A stretch of 64,000 nt of DNA, taken from contig NZ_JBGFSJ010000004.1 in the NCBI RefSeq assembly GCF_041365695.1, positions 434,001 through 498,000 on the forward strand, read 5' to 3'. The translations under genes were made by a program, and so were the position numbers. Origin of the DNA: Rhodosalinus sp041365695. Its GTDB lineage: Bacteria; Pseudomonadota; Alphaproteobacteria; Rhodobacterales; Rhodobacteraceae. Every line of letters begins with the position of its first letter. The first letter of the stretch is position 1. This document shows positions 10,105 to 17,788 of the stretch, piece after piece. The notes under the pieces were generated by a model, which ran no database searches, had not been told where the DNA came from, and worked only from the letters and a program-made list of their open reading frames with translations.

Positions 10105-11277
10105 ATGGACATTCACGAATATCAGGCCAAGGAGATCCTGAACCGCTTCGGCGTGCCGGTGCCCCGCGGCGGGCTGGCCTACAGCCCCGAGCAGGCCGGG
10201 TATCGCGCCCGCGAGCTTGGCGGCGACGCATGGGTGGTGAAGGCGCAGATCCATTCCGGCGGGCGCGGAGAGGCGGGCGGCGTGAAGCTCTGCCGCTCGG
10301 AGGAGGAGGTGCGCGACTTCGCCGCCACGCTCTTCGGCAAGCAGCTCGTCACCAAGCAGACCGGCGCGTCGGGCAAGGGCGTCTACCGCGTCTGGGTCGA
10401 AAGCGCCTCGGACATCGCGCAGGAACTCTATCTCGGCTTCGTGCTCGACCGGAAGTCTGAGCGGATCATGATCGTGGCGTCGGGACATGGCGGGATGGAG
10501 ATCGAGGATCTGGCCGAGACGGATCCGGACTCGCTCCGCCGCATGGCGATCGACCCCGCCACCGGGCTGTGCGAGTTCCAGGCACGCGAGCTGGCTTTCG
10601 CGCTCGGGCTCGAGGGCGGGCTCGTCGCGCAGATGGTCACCACGCTCAAGGCCTGTTATCGCGCCTACCGCGAGCTCGACGCCACGATGGTCGAGATCAA
10701 CCCCCTCGTCATCACCGGCACGGGCGAGCTCGTCGCGCTCGACGGCAAGATGAGCTTCGACACCAACGCGCTTTTCCGCCGCCCCCAGATCGCCGAACTG
10801 CGCGATCCCTCGCAGGAGGACGCGCGGGAATGCATGGCCGCCGACAACGGGCTGGCCTATGTGGGTCTCGATGGCGACATCGGCTGCATCATCAACGGCG
10901 CCGGCCTCGCCATGGCGACGATGGACATGATCAAGCTCGCCGGGGGCGAGCCCGCCAACTTCCTCGACATCGGCGGCGGCGCGAGCCCCGAGCGCGTGTG
11001 CCGTGCCTTCCGCACCGTGCTCGCCGACCGCAACGTGAGCGTGATCCTCGTCAACATCTTCGCGGGCATCAACCGCTGCGACTGGGTGGCCGAGGGCGTG
11101 GTGCAGGCCTACCGCTCCGAGGGGCTCACGCTGCCCGTCGTCGTGCGGCTTTCGGGCACCAACGTCGAGGAGGGCCGGCGCATCCTCGCCGAGTCCGGCC
11201 TGCCACTCGTCACCGCGGACACGCTGGCCGACGCCGCCGAGAAGGCCGTCGCCGCCCGCACCAAGCTAGCCGCCTGA
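10105..11277 (+). CDS. mtkA: Malate--CoA ligase subunit beta (malate thiokinase)
   Basis: A 390-residue ATP-grasp subunit homologous to SucC. With MtkB it makes malyl-CoA from malate, CoA and ATP in the serine cycle. N-terminus MDIHEYQAKEIL, ATP-grasp segment VKAQIHSGGRGEAGGVKLC, EINPLVITG, DGKMSFDTNALFR, GCIINGAGLAMATMDM and NIFAGINRCDWVAEGVV are visible, and the internal wording (DPSQEDARE, AMATMDMIKLAGGEPANFLD) follows Methylorubrum MtkA more closely than SucC. A good GGAGGAG Shine-Dalgarno precedes the ATG. It is separated from sgaA by 105 bp and followed by mtkB after 11 bp. True succinyl-CoA synthetase is the alternative, but the sgaA neighbour argues against it. Confidence 0.88.
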   Translation: MDIHEYQAKEILNRFGVPVPRGGLAYSPEQAGYRARELGGDAWVVKAQIHSGGRGEAGGVKLCRSEEEVRDFAATLFGKQLVTKQTGASGKGVYRVWVESASDIAQELYLGFVLDRKSERIMIVASGHGGMEIEDLAETDPDSLRRMAIDPATGLCEFQARELAFALGLEGGLVAQMVTTLKACYRAYRELDATMVEINPLVITGTGELVALDGKMSFDTNALFRRPQIAELRDPSQEDARECMAADNGLAYVGLDGDIGCIINGAGLAMATMDMIKLAGGEPANFLDIGGGASPERVCRAFRTVLADRNVSVILVNIFAGINRCDWVAEGVVQAYRSEGLTLPVVVRLSGTNVEEGRRILAESGLPLVTADTLADAAEKAVAARTKLAA

Positions 11278-11288
11278 GGGAGGACGCC

Positions 11289-12185
11289 ATGGCCATTCTG
11301 ATCGACGACACCACGAAAGTCCTGGTGCAGGGGATGTCCGGCCGCATCGGCCGCTTCCACGCAGAGGAGATGATCGCCCACGGCACCAACGTCGTGGCCG
11401 GCGTCACGCCCGGCAAGGGCGGCGACGAGGTGCTGGGCCGCCCGGTCTTCGACACGGTGCGCGCCGCGGTGGCGGCCACGGGCGCCGAGGCGAGCCTCGT
11501 CTTCGTGCCACCCCCCTTCGCCGCCGACGCGATCATGGAGGCCGCCGACGCCGGCATCCGCACGGCGGTCTGCGTAACCGACGGGATCCCCGCGCAGGAC
11601 ATGATGGAAGTGAAGCGCTTCCTCCGCCGCTACCCGCGCGAGCGCAAGATGCGCCTCATCGGGCCAAATTGCGCGGGCGTCATCTCGCCCGGAAAAGGCT
11701 TCATGGGGATCATGCCGCCCCACATCTACACGCCGGGGCGGGTCGGCATCGTCGGCCGTTCGGGCACGCTCGGCTACGAGGCGGCGAGCCAGATGCAGAT
11801 GCTCGGCATCGGCGTTTCCACCTCCGTGGGCATCGGGGGCGACCCGATCAACGGCTCGTCCTTCCGCGACATCCTCGAGCTTTTCGAAGCGGACGCCGAG
11901 ACCGACGCGGTGATGCTGATCGGCGAGATCGGCGGCCCGCAGGAGGCGGAGGCCGCGGCCTACGTCCAGGAGCGGATGAAGAAGCCCGTCGTGGCCTATA
12001 TCGCCGGCCTCTCCGCGCCGAAGGGCCGCAAGATGGGCCACGCCGGCGCGATCATCTCGGCCTTCGGCGAAAGCGCCCAGGAAAAGGTGGAGATCCTTTC
12101 CGAGGCGGGCATCACCGTCGCGCCCAACCCCTCCGCGATGGGCGAGACGATGGCCCGGGTGCTCGAGGCGCGCGCTGCGTCCTGA
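11289..12185 (+). CDS. mtkB: Malate--CoA ligase subunit alpha
   Basis: A 298-residue CoA-binding/ligase subunit homologous to SucD, partner of the preceding subunit. Start ATG 11289 follows GAGGGAGGACGCC; the longer open frame upstream is a shadow of mtkA. Features: N-terminal Rossmann CoA-binding domain (KVLVQGMSGRIGRFHAEEM, VTPGKGG), GPNCAGVISPG, SRSGTLGYEA-type loop (GRSGTLGYEAA), and the active-site phosphohistidine H251 in KMGHAGAI. Length and domain order are complete. The expected downstream enzyme malyl-CoA lyase is not adjacent. Confidence 0.88.
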   Translation: MAILIDDTTKVLVQGMSGRIGRFHAEEMIAHGTNVVAGVTPGKGGDEVLGRPVFDTVRAAVAATGAEASLVFVPPPFAADAIMEAADAGIRTAVCVTDGIPAQDMMEVKRFLRRYPRERKMRLIGPNCAGVISPGKGFMGIMPPHIYTPGRVGIVGRSGTLGYEAASQMQMLGIGVSTSVGIGGDPINGSSFRDILELFEADAETDAVMLIGEIGGPQEAEAAAYVQERMKKPVVAYIAGLSAPKGRKMGHAGAIISAFGESAQEKVEILSEAGITVAPNPSAMGETMARVLEARAAS

Positions 12186-12199
12186 ACCGCGCGCGCCCT

Positions 12200-12225
12200 G
12201 CCCGCTGCTTCCCGGCGCGGCGGGC
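12200..12225 (+). terminator. Possible weak terminator after mtkB
   Basis: GCCCGC (12200-12205) and GCGGGC (12220-12225) form a six-base stem with a 14-base loop, 14 bases after the mtkB stop, followed by ATCTTTC rather than a clean T run. The rest of the 346-bp gap to 12531 shows no coding sequence; a GGAGG-CTTCAT-CCTCC inverted repeat lies at 12484-12499, just before the DUF411 gene. Confidence 0.35.
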
Positions 12226-12531
12226 ATCTTTCGCGGATAACCACGCAGAAGGCCCACGCCCCTGCGCCGCAACCGACGGCACCATGCCGGACAACGCCAT
12301 GTGCCTCCTCGCCGGCGGCACCGGATCCTTCGGGGGCGCGAACCTCGATCGAGCCGGCCACCGGCAGGAGGCGAGCGGCGCGACCCTCGATCGTCCGTGG
12401 CCGACACACTGCGGCTTGGTGCTCCGGGACCCTGACCTGACCGCCACGGCCCGACATCTTTCGCACTTGATCTTCCCGTCACTGGAGGCTTCATCCTCCT
12501 TGTTCAGCGAAACGATGGGAGGATCCTGTAC

Positions 12532-12987
12532 ATGCAACGTCAAGTCGCGCCGTTTTCCATGGCCGCCGCGCTCCTCGCGCTTCTGCCGACGCTCGCCACG
12601 GCCCAGACCGTGCACGTGGCCAAGACGTCGGGCTGCGGCTGTTGCGTCGCATGGATGGATCACATGGAAGAGCACGGCTTCCGGGCGACCGGGGAGGACG
12701 TGTTCGGTGGCGCGCTCGTGCGGATGAAACTGGACAGGGGCGTGCCCGCCGGTATGGCGTCATGCCATACCGCCACGGTCGATGGCTACGTCATCGAGGG
12801 CCACGTGCCCGCCGCGGACGTGCGCCGGCTTCTCGAAGAGCGGCCCGATGCGGTCGGCCTCGCGGTGCCGGACATGCCTCTCGGCTCACCGGGGATGGAT
12901 TTCGGCAGCCGGACGGAACCCTATGACGTCCATCTCATCCGGCGCGACGGCACGACCGAGGTCTTTTCCTCGCACCCGGGCGATTGA
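12532..12987 (+). CDS. DUF411 metal-binding protein, exported
   Basis: A 151-residue small periplasmic protein of the DUF411 family, often found with copper-resistance genes. A signal peptide (about residues 1-24, ending LPTLATAQ) precedes the family core KTSGCGCCVAWMDHM with cysteines C35, C37 and C38, then GVPAGMASCHTATVDGYVIEGHVPA, the conserved CHT segment. A soft-metal (copper) role is a family association, not shown here. The start ATG 12532 has GGGAGG upstream. It stands alone: plus strand, preceded by a 346-bp gap and followed by a convergent membrane protein gene. Confidence 0.85.
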   Translation: MQRQVAPFSMAAALLALLPTLATAQTVHVAKTSGCGCCVAWMDHMEEHGFRATGEDVFGGALVRMKLDRGVPAGMASCHTATVDGYVIEGHVPAADVRRLLEERPDAVGLAVPDMPLGSPGMDFGSRTEPYDVHLIRRDGTTEVFSSHPGD

Positions 12988-13095
12988 GCGCCGGGAAGCT
13001 GGTCGGCCTCAGCGCGCGGGCCTTCGGGACACCAAGCGGCGCGATCCTTGTCGGCCAGCCCCTGCGGGGCCGGTGGGCCGTGCAGGACAGGGCGC

Positions 13096-14370
13096 CTAGT
13101 TCAGGAACCAGAGGCTCGCGCCCCCCGCCGCGATCACCGCCGTGTAGATCCCGGCCACGCGCATGCCCAGTTGCCGGTTGCCCGCGACAAGGGCGATCCC
13201 GCCCTTCACGGCGGTGTTGACGGCCGCGGCGATGAAAATGGCGATCGCCCCGCTTTGCACTGCGAGATCGCCGCCGACCAGCCGCGAGACGGAGATCGTC
13301 AGCGCGTCCACGTCGGTGACGCCGGAGAGGGCGGCGGCGGCGAAGACCCCGCGCTCGCCCAGCCACGACCGAAGGTAGTGCATTCCCAGCATCACCCCCG
13401 CCAGAAGCGCCCCGAAGGAGAACGCGGCCTTCAGTTCGAGCGGGTTGGAGAGCCCCTCCACGCCCTCCATCACCCCGTCATCCCGACGTGACAGAAGCTG
13501 GACGACCGTACCGCCGGCGAGGCCCGTTGCGGCCATGACGCCCATCGGCATGGCGAGGGGCGCGACGAGCGTGGGCTCGAACACCGCGACGAGCACGAGG
13601 ATACGCAGGAACGTGACCGACCCGGCCAGCACCACGCCCGCCGCGGCCGTGCGCGCGAGAGGCGGGCGGTCGCGCACCAGCCGGGCCAGCGCCAGCGTCG
13701 TCGAGGTCGACGAGGCGAGACCGCCGAAGGCGCCCGTCGCGAGGATGCCGAGACGCGTGCCGACCAGGCGCATCGCAATGTACCCGAAGAACGACAGGCC
13801 CGCCACGATGACCACCGCCCACCAGATCTCGAACGGGTTGAGCACCTCGCCCGGCCCGTACCCGCGGTTGGGCAGAACCGGCAGCACCACGACGGACAGC
13901 ACCGCGAGTTGCAGGAGCGCCACGAGCTCGAAGCGCCTGATCCTCGCGACCCAGCCATGAAGAAGCGGCTTCATCGCCAGCAGCAGGGCCGCGACCACGG
14001 CGACCGCCGCGGCGGGCGCCATCCGGCCGAGAACCGCCGCCGCGCCGAGCGCGAAGACGAGCAGAAGGGCGACCTCGGTCGTCAGGCCCAGGTCGTCGCC
14101 CTCCTCAAGCCGCACCCAGTAGCTGACGGCCAGAAGCGCGCCCAACGCCAGGAACGCGAAGGCCAGAAGGGCGGGCGAGGTCGCCTGCACCAGCCAGCCG
14201 CACACGCCGCCCAGCAATCCGGCCAGCGCGAAGGTGCGAATGCCCGCGACACGCGCGCCCTCGGACTCCTCGCGCCCGTGCCAGCCGCGTTCCAGCCCGA
14301 AAAGCAGCCCGATGGCCAGTGCGAGTCCAAGTCGCTGAAAGATCTCGAGGTCATCCATGCGCGCCATCAT
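13096..14370 (-). CDS. MgtC/SapB plus DUF4010 family membrane protein
   Basis: A 424-residue integral membrane protein. The N-terminal 130 residues match the MgtC/SapB domain (LGLALAIGLLFGLERGWHGRE, then AGIRTFALAGLLGG); the remainder is a DUF4010 domain of about eight hydrophobic segments with GAFGGLASSTSTTLALAR and SGVTDVDALTISVSRL. The length is typical of this two-domain family. Function is unresolved: MgtC relates to growth in low magnesium, but DUF4010 fusions are uncharacterised. Start at 14370 (MMARMDD); ATGs at 14367 and 14358 are alternatives. Confidence 0.82.
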   Translation of the reverse strand: MMARMDDLEIFQRLGLALAIGLLFGLERGWHGREESEGARVAGIRTFALAGLLGGVCGWLVQATSPALLAFAFLALGALLAVSYWVRLEEGDDLGLTTEVALLLVFALGAAAVLGRMAPAAAVAVVAALLLAMKPLLHGWVARIRRFELVALLQLAVLSVVVLPVLPNRGYGPGEVLNPFEIWWAVVIVAGLSFFGYIAMRLVGTRLGILATGAFGGLASSTSTTLALARLVRDRPPLARTAAAGVVLAGSVTFLRILVLVAVFEPTLVAPLAMPMGVMAATGLAGGTVVQLLSRRDDGVMEGVEGLSNPLELKAAFSFGALLAGVMLGMHYLRSWLGERGVFAAAALSGVTDVDALTISVSRLVGGDLAVQSGAIAIFIAAAVNTAVKGGIALVAGNRQLGMRVAGIYTAVIAAGGASLWFLN

Positions 14371-14458
14371 GCATCAGAATACCCCCCGCGCCACAAGCGG
14401 CATCATGCGGGCGGGACCGTCGCGGGCCGCAGGGCGCGGGCGGGCTTTCCGCGGCCTG

Positions 14459-15091
14459 TCAGGGCGCGGCCGGGACCGGGTCCGCCCGGTCCGGGCACGG
14501 CGCGCGGAACACCGCCATCTGGCTCGCGCCTCCCAGGTCGGGATGACGGCCCGCGATGTCCTGGAAGGTGACGGCATAGCCCGCCGACCGCGCCGCGCGG
14601 CTGCACCACTGCCGGAACCTGCTCCGCGACCACTCGAACCGGTGGTCGGGATGACGGAAGCGGTGCGGCGGCACCCCCAGCAGCGGATTGAACTCCGCGT
14701 TGGGCGTGGTCACCACGACCGCGCCGGGCCGCAACGTGTGAAAGAGCGCCCGTTCGAGCCGCGACAGCCGGTCCGGGTCGAGATGCTCCATCGTCTCCAC
14801 CAGAACGGCGCAATCCATGCCGGCAAGCTCCGGCGCCGGGTCCGTCATGGAGGCGGCACGCAGCTCTATCCGGGGCCCGCAGGACCCGAGGTCGCACAGG
14901 CGGCGGCGCAGCCGGTCGAGCGAGGCCGTGCAGATGTCGAGGCCCACGATCTCCTCGATGCCCGGCTCCCGCGCCAGGCGCAGCAGAAGATCGCCGTCGC
15001 CGCAGCCGAGGTCCAGTATTCGCGCGGCCCCGGTCGCGCGCACCGCCGCCAGAACCGCCGCAAGGCGTTCTTCGTGCAGCCAGCTGGTCAT
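14459..15091 (-). CDS. Stand-alone Hen1-type RNA 3'-terminal ribose 2'-O-methyltransferase domain
   Basis: A 210-residue SAM-dependent methyltransferase. Motif I DLGCGDGD (27-34) is followed by the Hen1 signature: ETMEH (E99, E102, H103), then VVTTPNAEFNPLLG and HPDHRFEWSRSRFRQW with H150. E-xx-E-H plus the later histidine are the metal ligands of Hen1, which methylates the 2'-OH at RNA 3' ends. Bacterial Hen1 of the Pnkp/Hen1 repair pair is about 450 residues with an extra N-terminal half; here only the catalytic half exists and no Pnkp is nearby. Start ATG 15091 overlaps the upstream gene's stop (ATGA); the frame runs open further upstream but in that gene. Specific RNA substrate unknown. 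Confidence 0.75.
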   Translation of the reverse strand: MTSWLHEERLAAVLAAVRATGAARILDLGCGDGDLLLRLAREPGIEEIVGLDICTASLDRLRRRLCDLGSCGPRIELRAASMTDPAPELAGMDCAVLVETMEHLDPDRLSRLERALFHTLRPGAVVVTTPNAEFNPLLGVPPHRFRHPDHRFEWSRSRFRQWCSRAARSAGYAVTFQDIAGRHPDLGGASQMAVFRAPCPDRADPVPAAP

Positions 15092-15774
15092 GCCGAGCGC
15101 CCGCCCGGACGCCGCAGCAACGCCACGTCCTTCACGGGCACCTCGCAGGTCCAGCCCCATTCCGTGGCGAGATGGCGGAACGTCGCTTCGCGGTAGAAGG
15201 CGACGTGGGTCGGATCCTTGCGGTAGTGCCAGGTCCCGAAACGCGCGTCATCGGTCTGGAAGCAGGTCATCACGGCGAGCCATCCGCCGGGCCGCACCAT
15301 CCGGCGCAGGCGCGCGAACGCCTCGCCCGGGCGATGGAAATGCTCGGCCGTCTCGGTGCAGGCGACGAAATCGTGGCTTTCGGAAAGCGGCGCGGGATCG
15401 GGGGCGAAAAAGGGATCGTAGAGCGCCACCGCATGGCCCGCCTCGCGCAGCATGGCGGCGAGCGCCGGGCCGGGTCCGCAGCCGTAGTCGAGCCCCGACG
15501 CCCCCGGCGGCAACCGGTCGAGGAGGGGTTTGGCCAGCCGCGACAGGAAACGGCGATAGCCGGGGTCGTCAGGGTCGTTCTCGTGGGTGAGATAGAAGGC
15601 GCGTTCCTCGTCCCGTGCCGGATGCTGCGCCGGGTGCAGGAACCGCAGACCGCAACCGGGGCAGCGAAAGTAATCCCGCGCTTCCGCATGGATGAAATGC
15701 GCCGCTTTCGCACCGCAGAGCAGGCAGGCGCAGGCGCATCGATGCGGCACCGGCACGTGGACCCGCCCGGTCAT
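15088..15774 (-). CDS. Class I SAM-dependent methyltransferase with N-terminal zinc-ribbon-like segment
   Basis: A 228-residue protein. Residues about 13-45 have two CxxC pairs (CLLCG and CPGCG) resembling a zinc ribbon. A methyltransferase core follows: GLDYGCGPGPALAAML as motif I, VALYDPFF, TETAEHFHRPGEAFARL, RPGGWLAVMT, then DPTHVAFYREATFRHLA. The substrate is unknown. Start ATG 15774 overlaps the stop of the gene before it (ATGA) and its own stop overlaps the Hen1-like gene, so three genes at 16115-14459 are translationally coupled. Coupling with a Hen1-type enzyme hints at an RNA-related role, which is inference. Confidence 0.7.
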   Translation of the reverse strand: MTGRVHVPVPHRCACACLLCGAKAAHFIHAEARDYFRCPGCGLRFLHPAQHPARDEERAFYLTHENDPDDPGYRRFLSRLAKPLLDRLPPGASGLDYGCGPGPALAAMLREAGHAVALYDPFFAPDPAPLSESHDFVACTETAEHFHRPGEAFARLRRMVRPGGWLAVMTCFQTDDARFGTWHYRKDPTHVAFYREATFRHLATEWGWTCEVPVKDVALLRRPGGRSA

Positions 15775-16115
15775 CGACCCTCTGCCCGCGCAAGGGCGCC
15801 GGCCTGCGTGAACGGCGTGCCGGTATGGGGGGTGCCGAAGATCACGGGCTCCGCCGAGGCCGCGCCCCATGCTCGGCCCGGCCGATCGGGAAAGCGCGGG
15901 TCCGGCAGGCGGTCGGGCCGCGCGGTCCCGCAAGCCGCGCTTTCAAGCCGCCGCGGCGCACGCTCCGGCGCGGTGACGAGGCCGGTCATCAGGAACGCCT
16001 GCCCCGGAACGATCTCGTCGACCTCCAGCGCGCGGCGCAGATCCTGCCGGCGCCGCAAGCCCGGCGCGCCGATGGACGACGGGCAGTCGTCCAGGTCCTC
16101 GAAGAGACGGCTCAT
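15771..16115 (-). CDS. Short protein with spermidine-synthase-like N-terminus (possible truncated remnant)
   Basis: 114 residues. The first 50 (MSRLFEDLDDCPSSIGAPGL, then RRRQDL, VDEIVPGQAFLMTGLVTAPE) resemble the N-terminus of a bacterial spermidine-synthase-like family recalled as starting MSRLFEELD-P-PIGAL-LRRR with EFLMSSLFT. The Rossmann domain that should follow is absent; the remaining 60 residues are proline- and arginine-rich with no recognised motif. It may be a truncated gene, or a reused N-terminal domain. The stop overlaps the methyltransferase start by ATGA, which favours continued translation. The ATG at 16115 is chosen over an open frame to 16205 because it begins the conserved segment. 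Confidence 0.45.
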   Translation of the reverse strand: MSRLFEDLDDCPSSIGAPGLRRRQDLRRALEVDEIVPGQAFLMTGLVTAPERAPRRLESAACGTARPDRLPDPRFPDRPGRAWGAASAEPVIFGTPHTGTPFTQAGALARAEGR

Positions 16116-16393
16116 GTCGTTCACCCTGCCCTGACTCCCGAGTTCCGGATGCAGCCTTGTCCGCCGAATCCACCCGCGCATCAACCGCAGGCGCGTCCGC
16201 GGCATCGGCGATGGCCTTCGGTCATCGCGTCGGCGGGTTGGACCGCGTCAGAAAGACGCGCACCGGTCCGGTCGCAATGCTGACGCTTTGTCGCAAATGA
16301 TCGGACATGCGGCGCTGCAGCGAAGGCGGCGGCGATCACTGGGTGCAACGTTGGACGGGCATTGCGGTTCCCGGCGACAGGACAGGGCGGCTC

Positions 16394-17683
16394 ATGTTTC
16401 AGATGTTGTCCGGGGTTTGGGCCCTTCTGATCGGCATCGTGCTCATCATGCTGGGCAACGGCATGCATTTCACGCTGATCGGTCTGCGTGGCGAGATCGA
16501 GGGATTTTCCGCCGCAGAGCTCGCCGTGGTCACCTCGGGCTATTTCATGGGCTTCCTGTCGGGCGCGCGGTTCACCCCGTTGCTGATCCGGCGCGTCGGG
16601 CATGTGCGTGTCTTCGCGGCGCTCGGCAGCTTCATGTCGGCGGGGCTGATCGCGTTCACCCTCCTGGCCGAGCCCTGGGCCTGGACGCTGTTGCGCATCC
16701 TCGTGGGGTTCTGCATGTCCGGCATCTACGTTGCGGCCGAGAGCTGGCTGAACAACGCGTCTACCAACGAGACGCGCGGCAAGATCCTGTCAACCTACAT
16801 GATCGCGCAAACGTTGGGCATCATCGGCGCGCAGGGGCTGCTGACGCTGGGCGATGCGGCAACCTCTGCGCTTTTCATCGGGGCATCGATACTGGTGTCG
16901 GTCTCCTTCGCGCCGGTGCTTTTGTCCGTCACGCCCGTCCCCGCGGTCGAGGTGGCGCGGCCGATGTCCCTGCGCAAGCTGTTTTCGAGTTCGCCGCTGG
17001 GCACCATCGGGATCTTCCTTCTGGGCAGCGTCTACGCGACGCAATCGGGGATGGGCGCGGTCTTCGGATCGCAGATCGGGCTGTCCGCGTCGCAGGTCGC
17101 GCTTTTCGTCGCCATGCTCTTCGCCGGGGCGCTGGTGCTGCAATACCCGATCGGCTGGCTTTCCGACCAGATGGACCGGCGCAAGCTGATCTTCGGGGCG
17201 GCCCTCCTCGGCGCGGCAGCCTGCGCGATGGGATGGCTCGCCGGCAGCGACGCGCCATGGCTGAAGGACGCCGGGCTCTGGCCCCTCATGGCCGCCGCCT
17301 TCTTCGCGGGCGGCGTGACGACACCGCTTTACGCGCTGTTTCTCGCCTACACCAACGACTTCCTGTCCATCGAGGACATGCCGGCGGCCTCCGGGGGGCT
17401 TGTCTTCACCTTCGGGCTGGGCGCGATCTTCGGGCCGCTGGCGACCGGCTGGGCGATGCAGGAGCTGGGCCCGTTCGCGTTCTGGCTGGTGCTGGGCGCG
17501 ACCTTCGCCATCACCGCGATCTATGCGCTCTACCGGATGACGCAGCGCGCCAACCTTCCGGCGGAGGAGACCGAGAGCTATCTCGGCGTGTTGCCCACCG
17601 CCTCGCCCGTGGCGGTGGAAGCGGCCGGCGCCTGGGCCGCCGACCAGGCCGAGGCCGAACGCGACGGCGACGCCGCGTCCTGA
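16394..17683 (+). CDS. MFS transporter
   Basis: A 429-residue major facilitator with twelve hydrophobic segments. Motifs include FTPLLIRRVGHVRVFA in the loop 2-3 region, GFCMSGIYVAAESWLNN in helix 4-5 and GWLSDQMDRRKLIF as the second-half A motif. The AESWLN sequence is typical of the YcaD/UMF2-like group of MFS proteins. Substrate unknown. ATG 16394 (MFQMLSGVW) is chosen as it starts just before the first helix; the upstream frame from 16307 is not hydrophobic. The gene is monocistronic, convergent with the next MFS gene. Confidence 0.85.
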   Translation: MFQMLSGVWALLIGIVLIMLGNGMHFTLIGLRGEIEGFSAAELAVVTSGYFMGFLSGARFTPLLIRRVGHVRVFAALGSFMSAGLIAFTLLAEPWAWTLLRILVGFCMSGIYVAAESWLNNASTNETRGKILSTYMIAQTLGIIGAQGLLTLGDAATSALFIGASILVSVSFAPVLLSVTPVPAVEVARPMSLRKLFSSSPLGTIGIFLLGSVYATQSGMGAVFGSQIGLSASQVALFVAMLFAGALVLQYPIGWLSDQMDRRKLIFGAALLGAAACAMGWLAGSDAPWLKDAGLWPLMAAAFFAGGVTTPLYALFLAYTNDFLSIEDMPAASGGLVFTFGLGAIFGPLATGWAMQELGPFAFWLVLGATFAITAIYALYRMTQRANLPAEETESYLGVLPTASPVAVEAAGAWAADQAEAERDGDAAS

Positions 17684-17788
17684 CCGCGCCCGCGCCCCCC
17701 GCCCTGCATCCTCGCCGGTCGCGTCGCCGGGCGGTTTCCGGGAACGCGCCAGGCGACCGCGATGCGGCGCGGCGACAAGGATCGCGCA

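Noticed and set aside
8497..10488. 663-residue open frame on the minus strand
   Set aside because: It is antisense to sgaA and mtkA, has no motifs, and arises from GC-skewed third positions.
10105..12185. Assignment as succinyl-CoA synthetase sucCD
   Set aside because: Internal wording matches malate thiokinase and the genes follow sgaA rather than the TCA cluster; not excluded without an enzyme assay.
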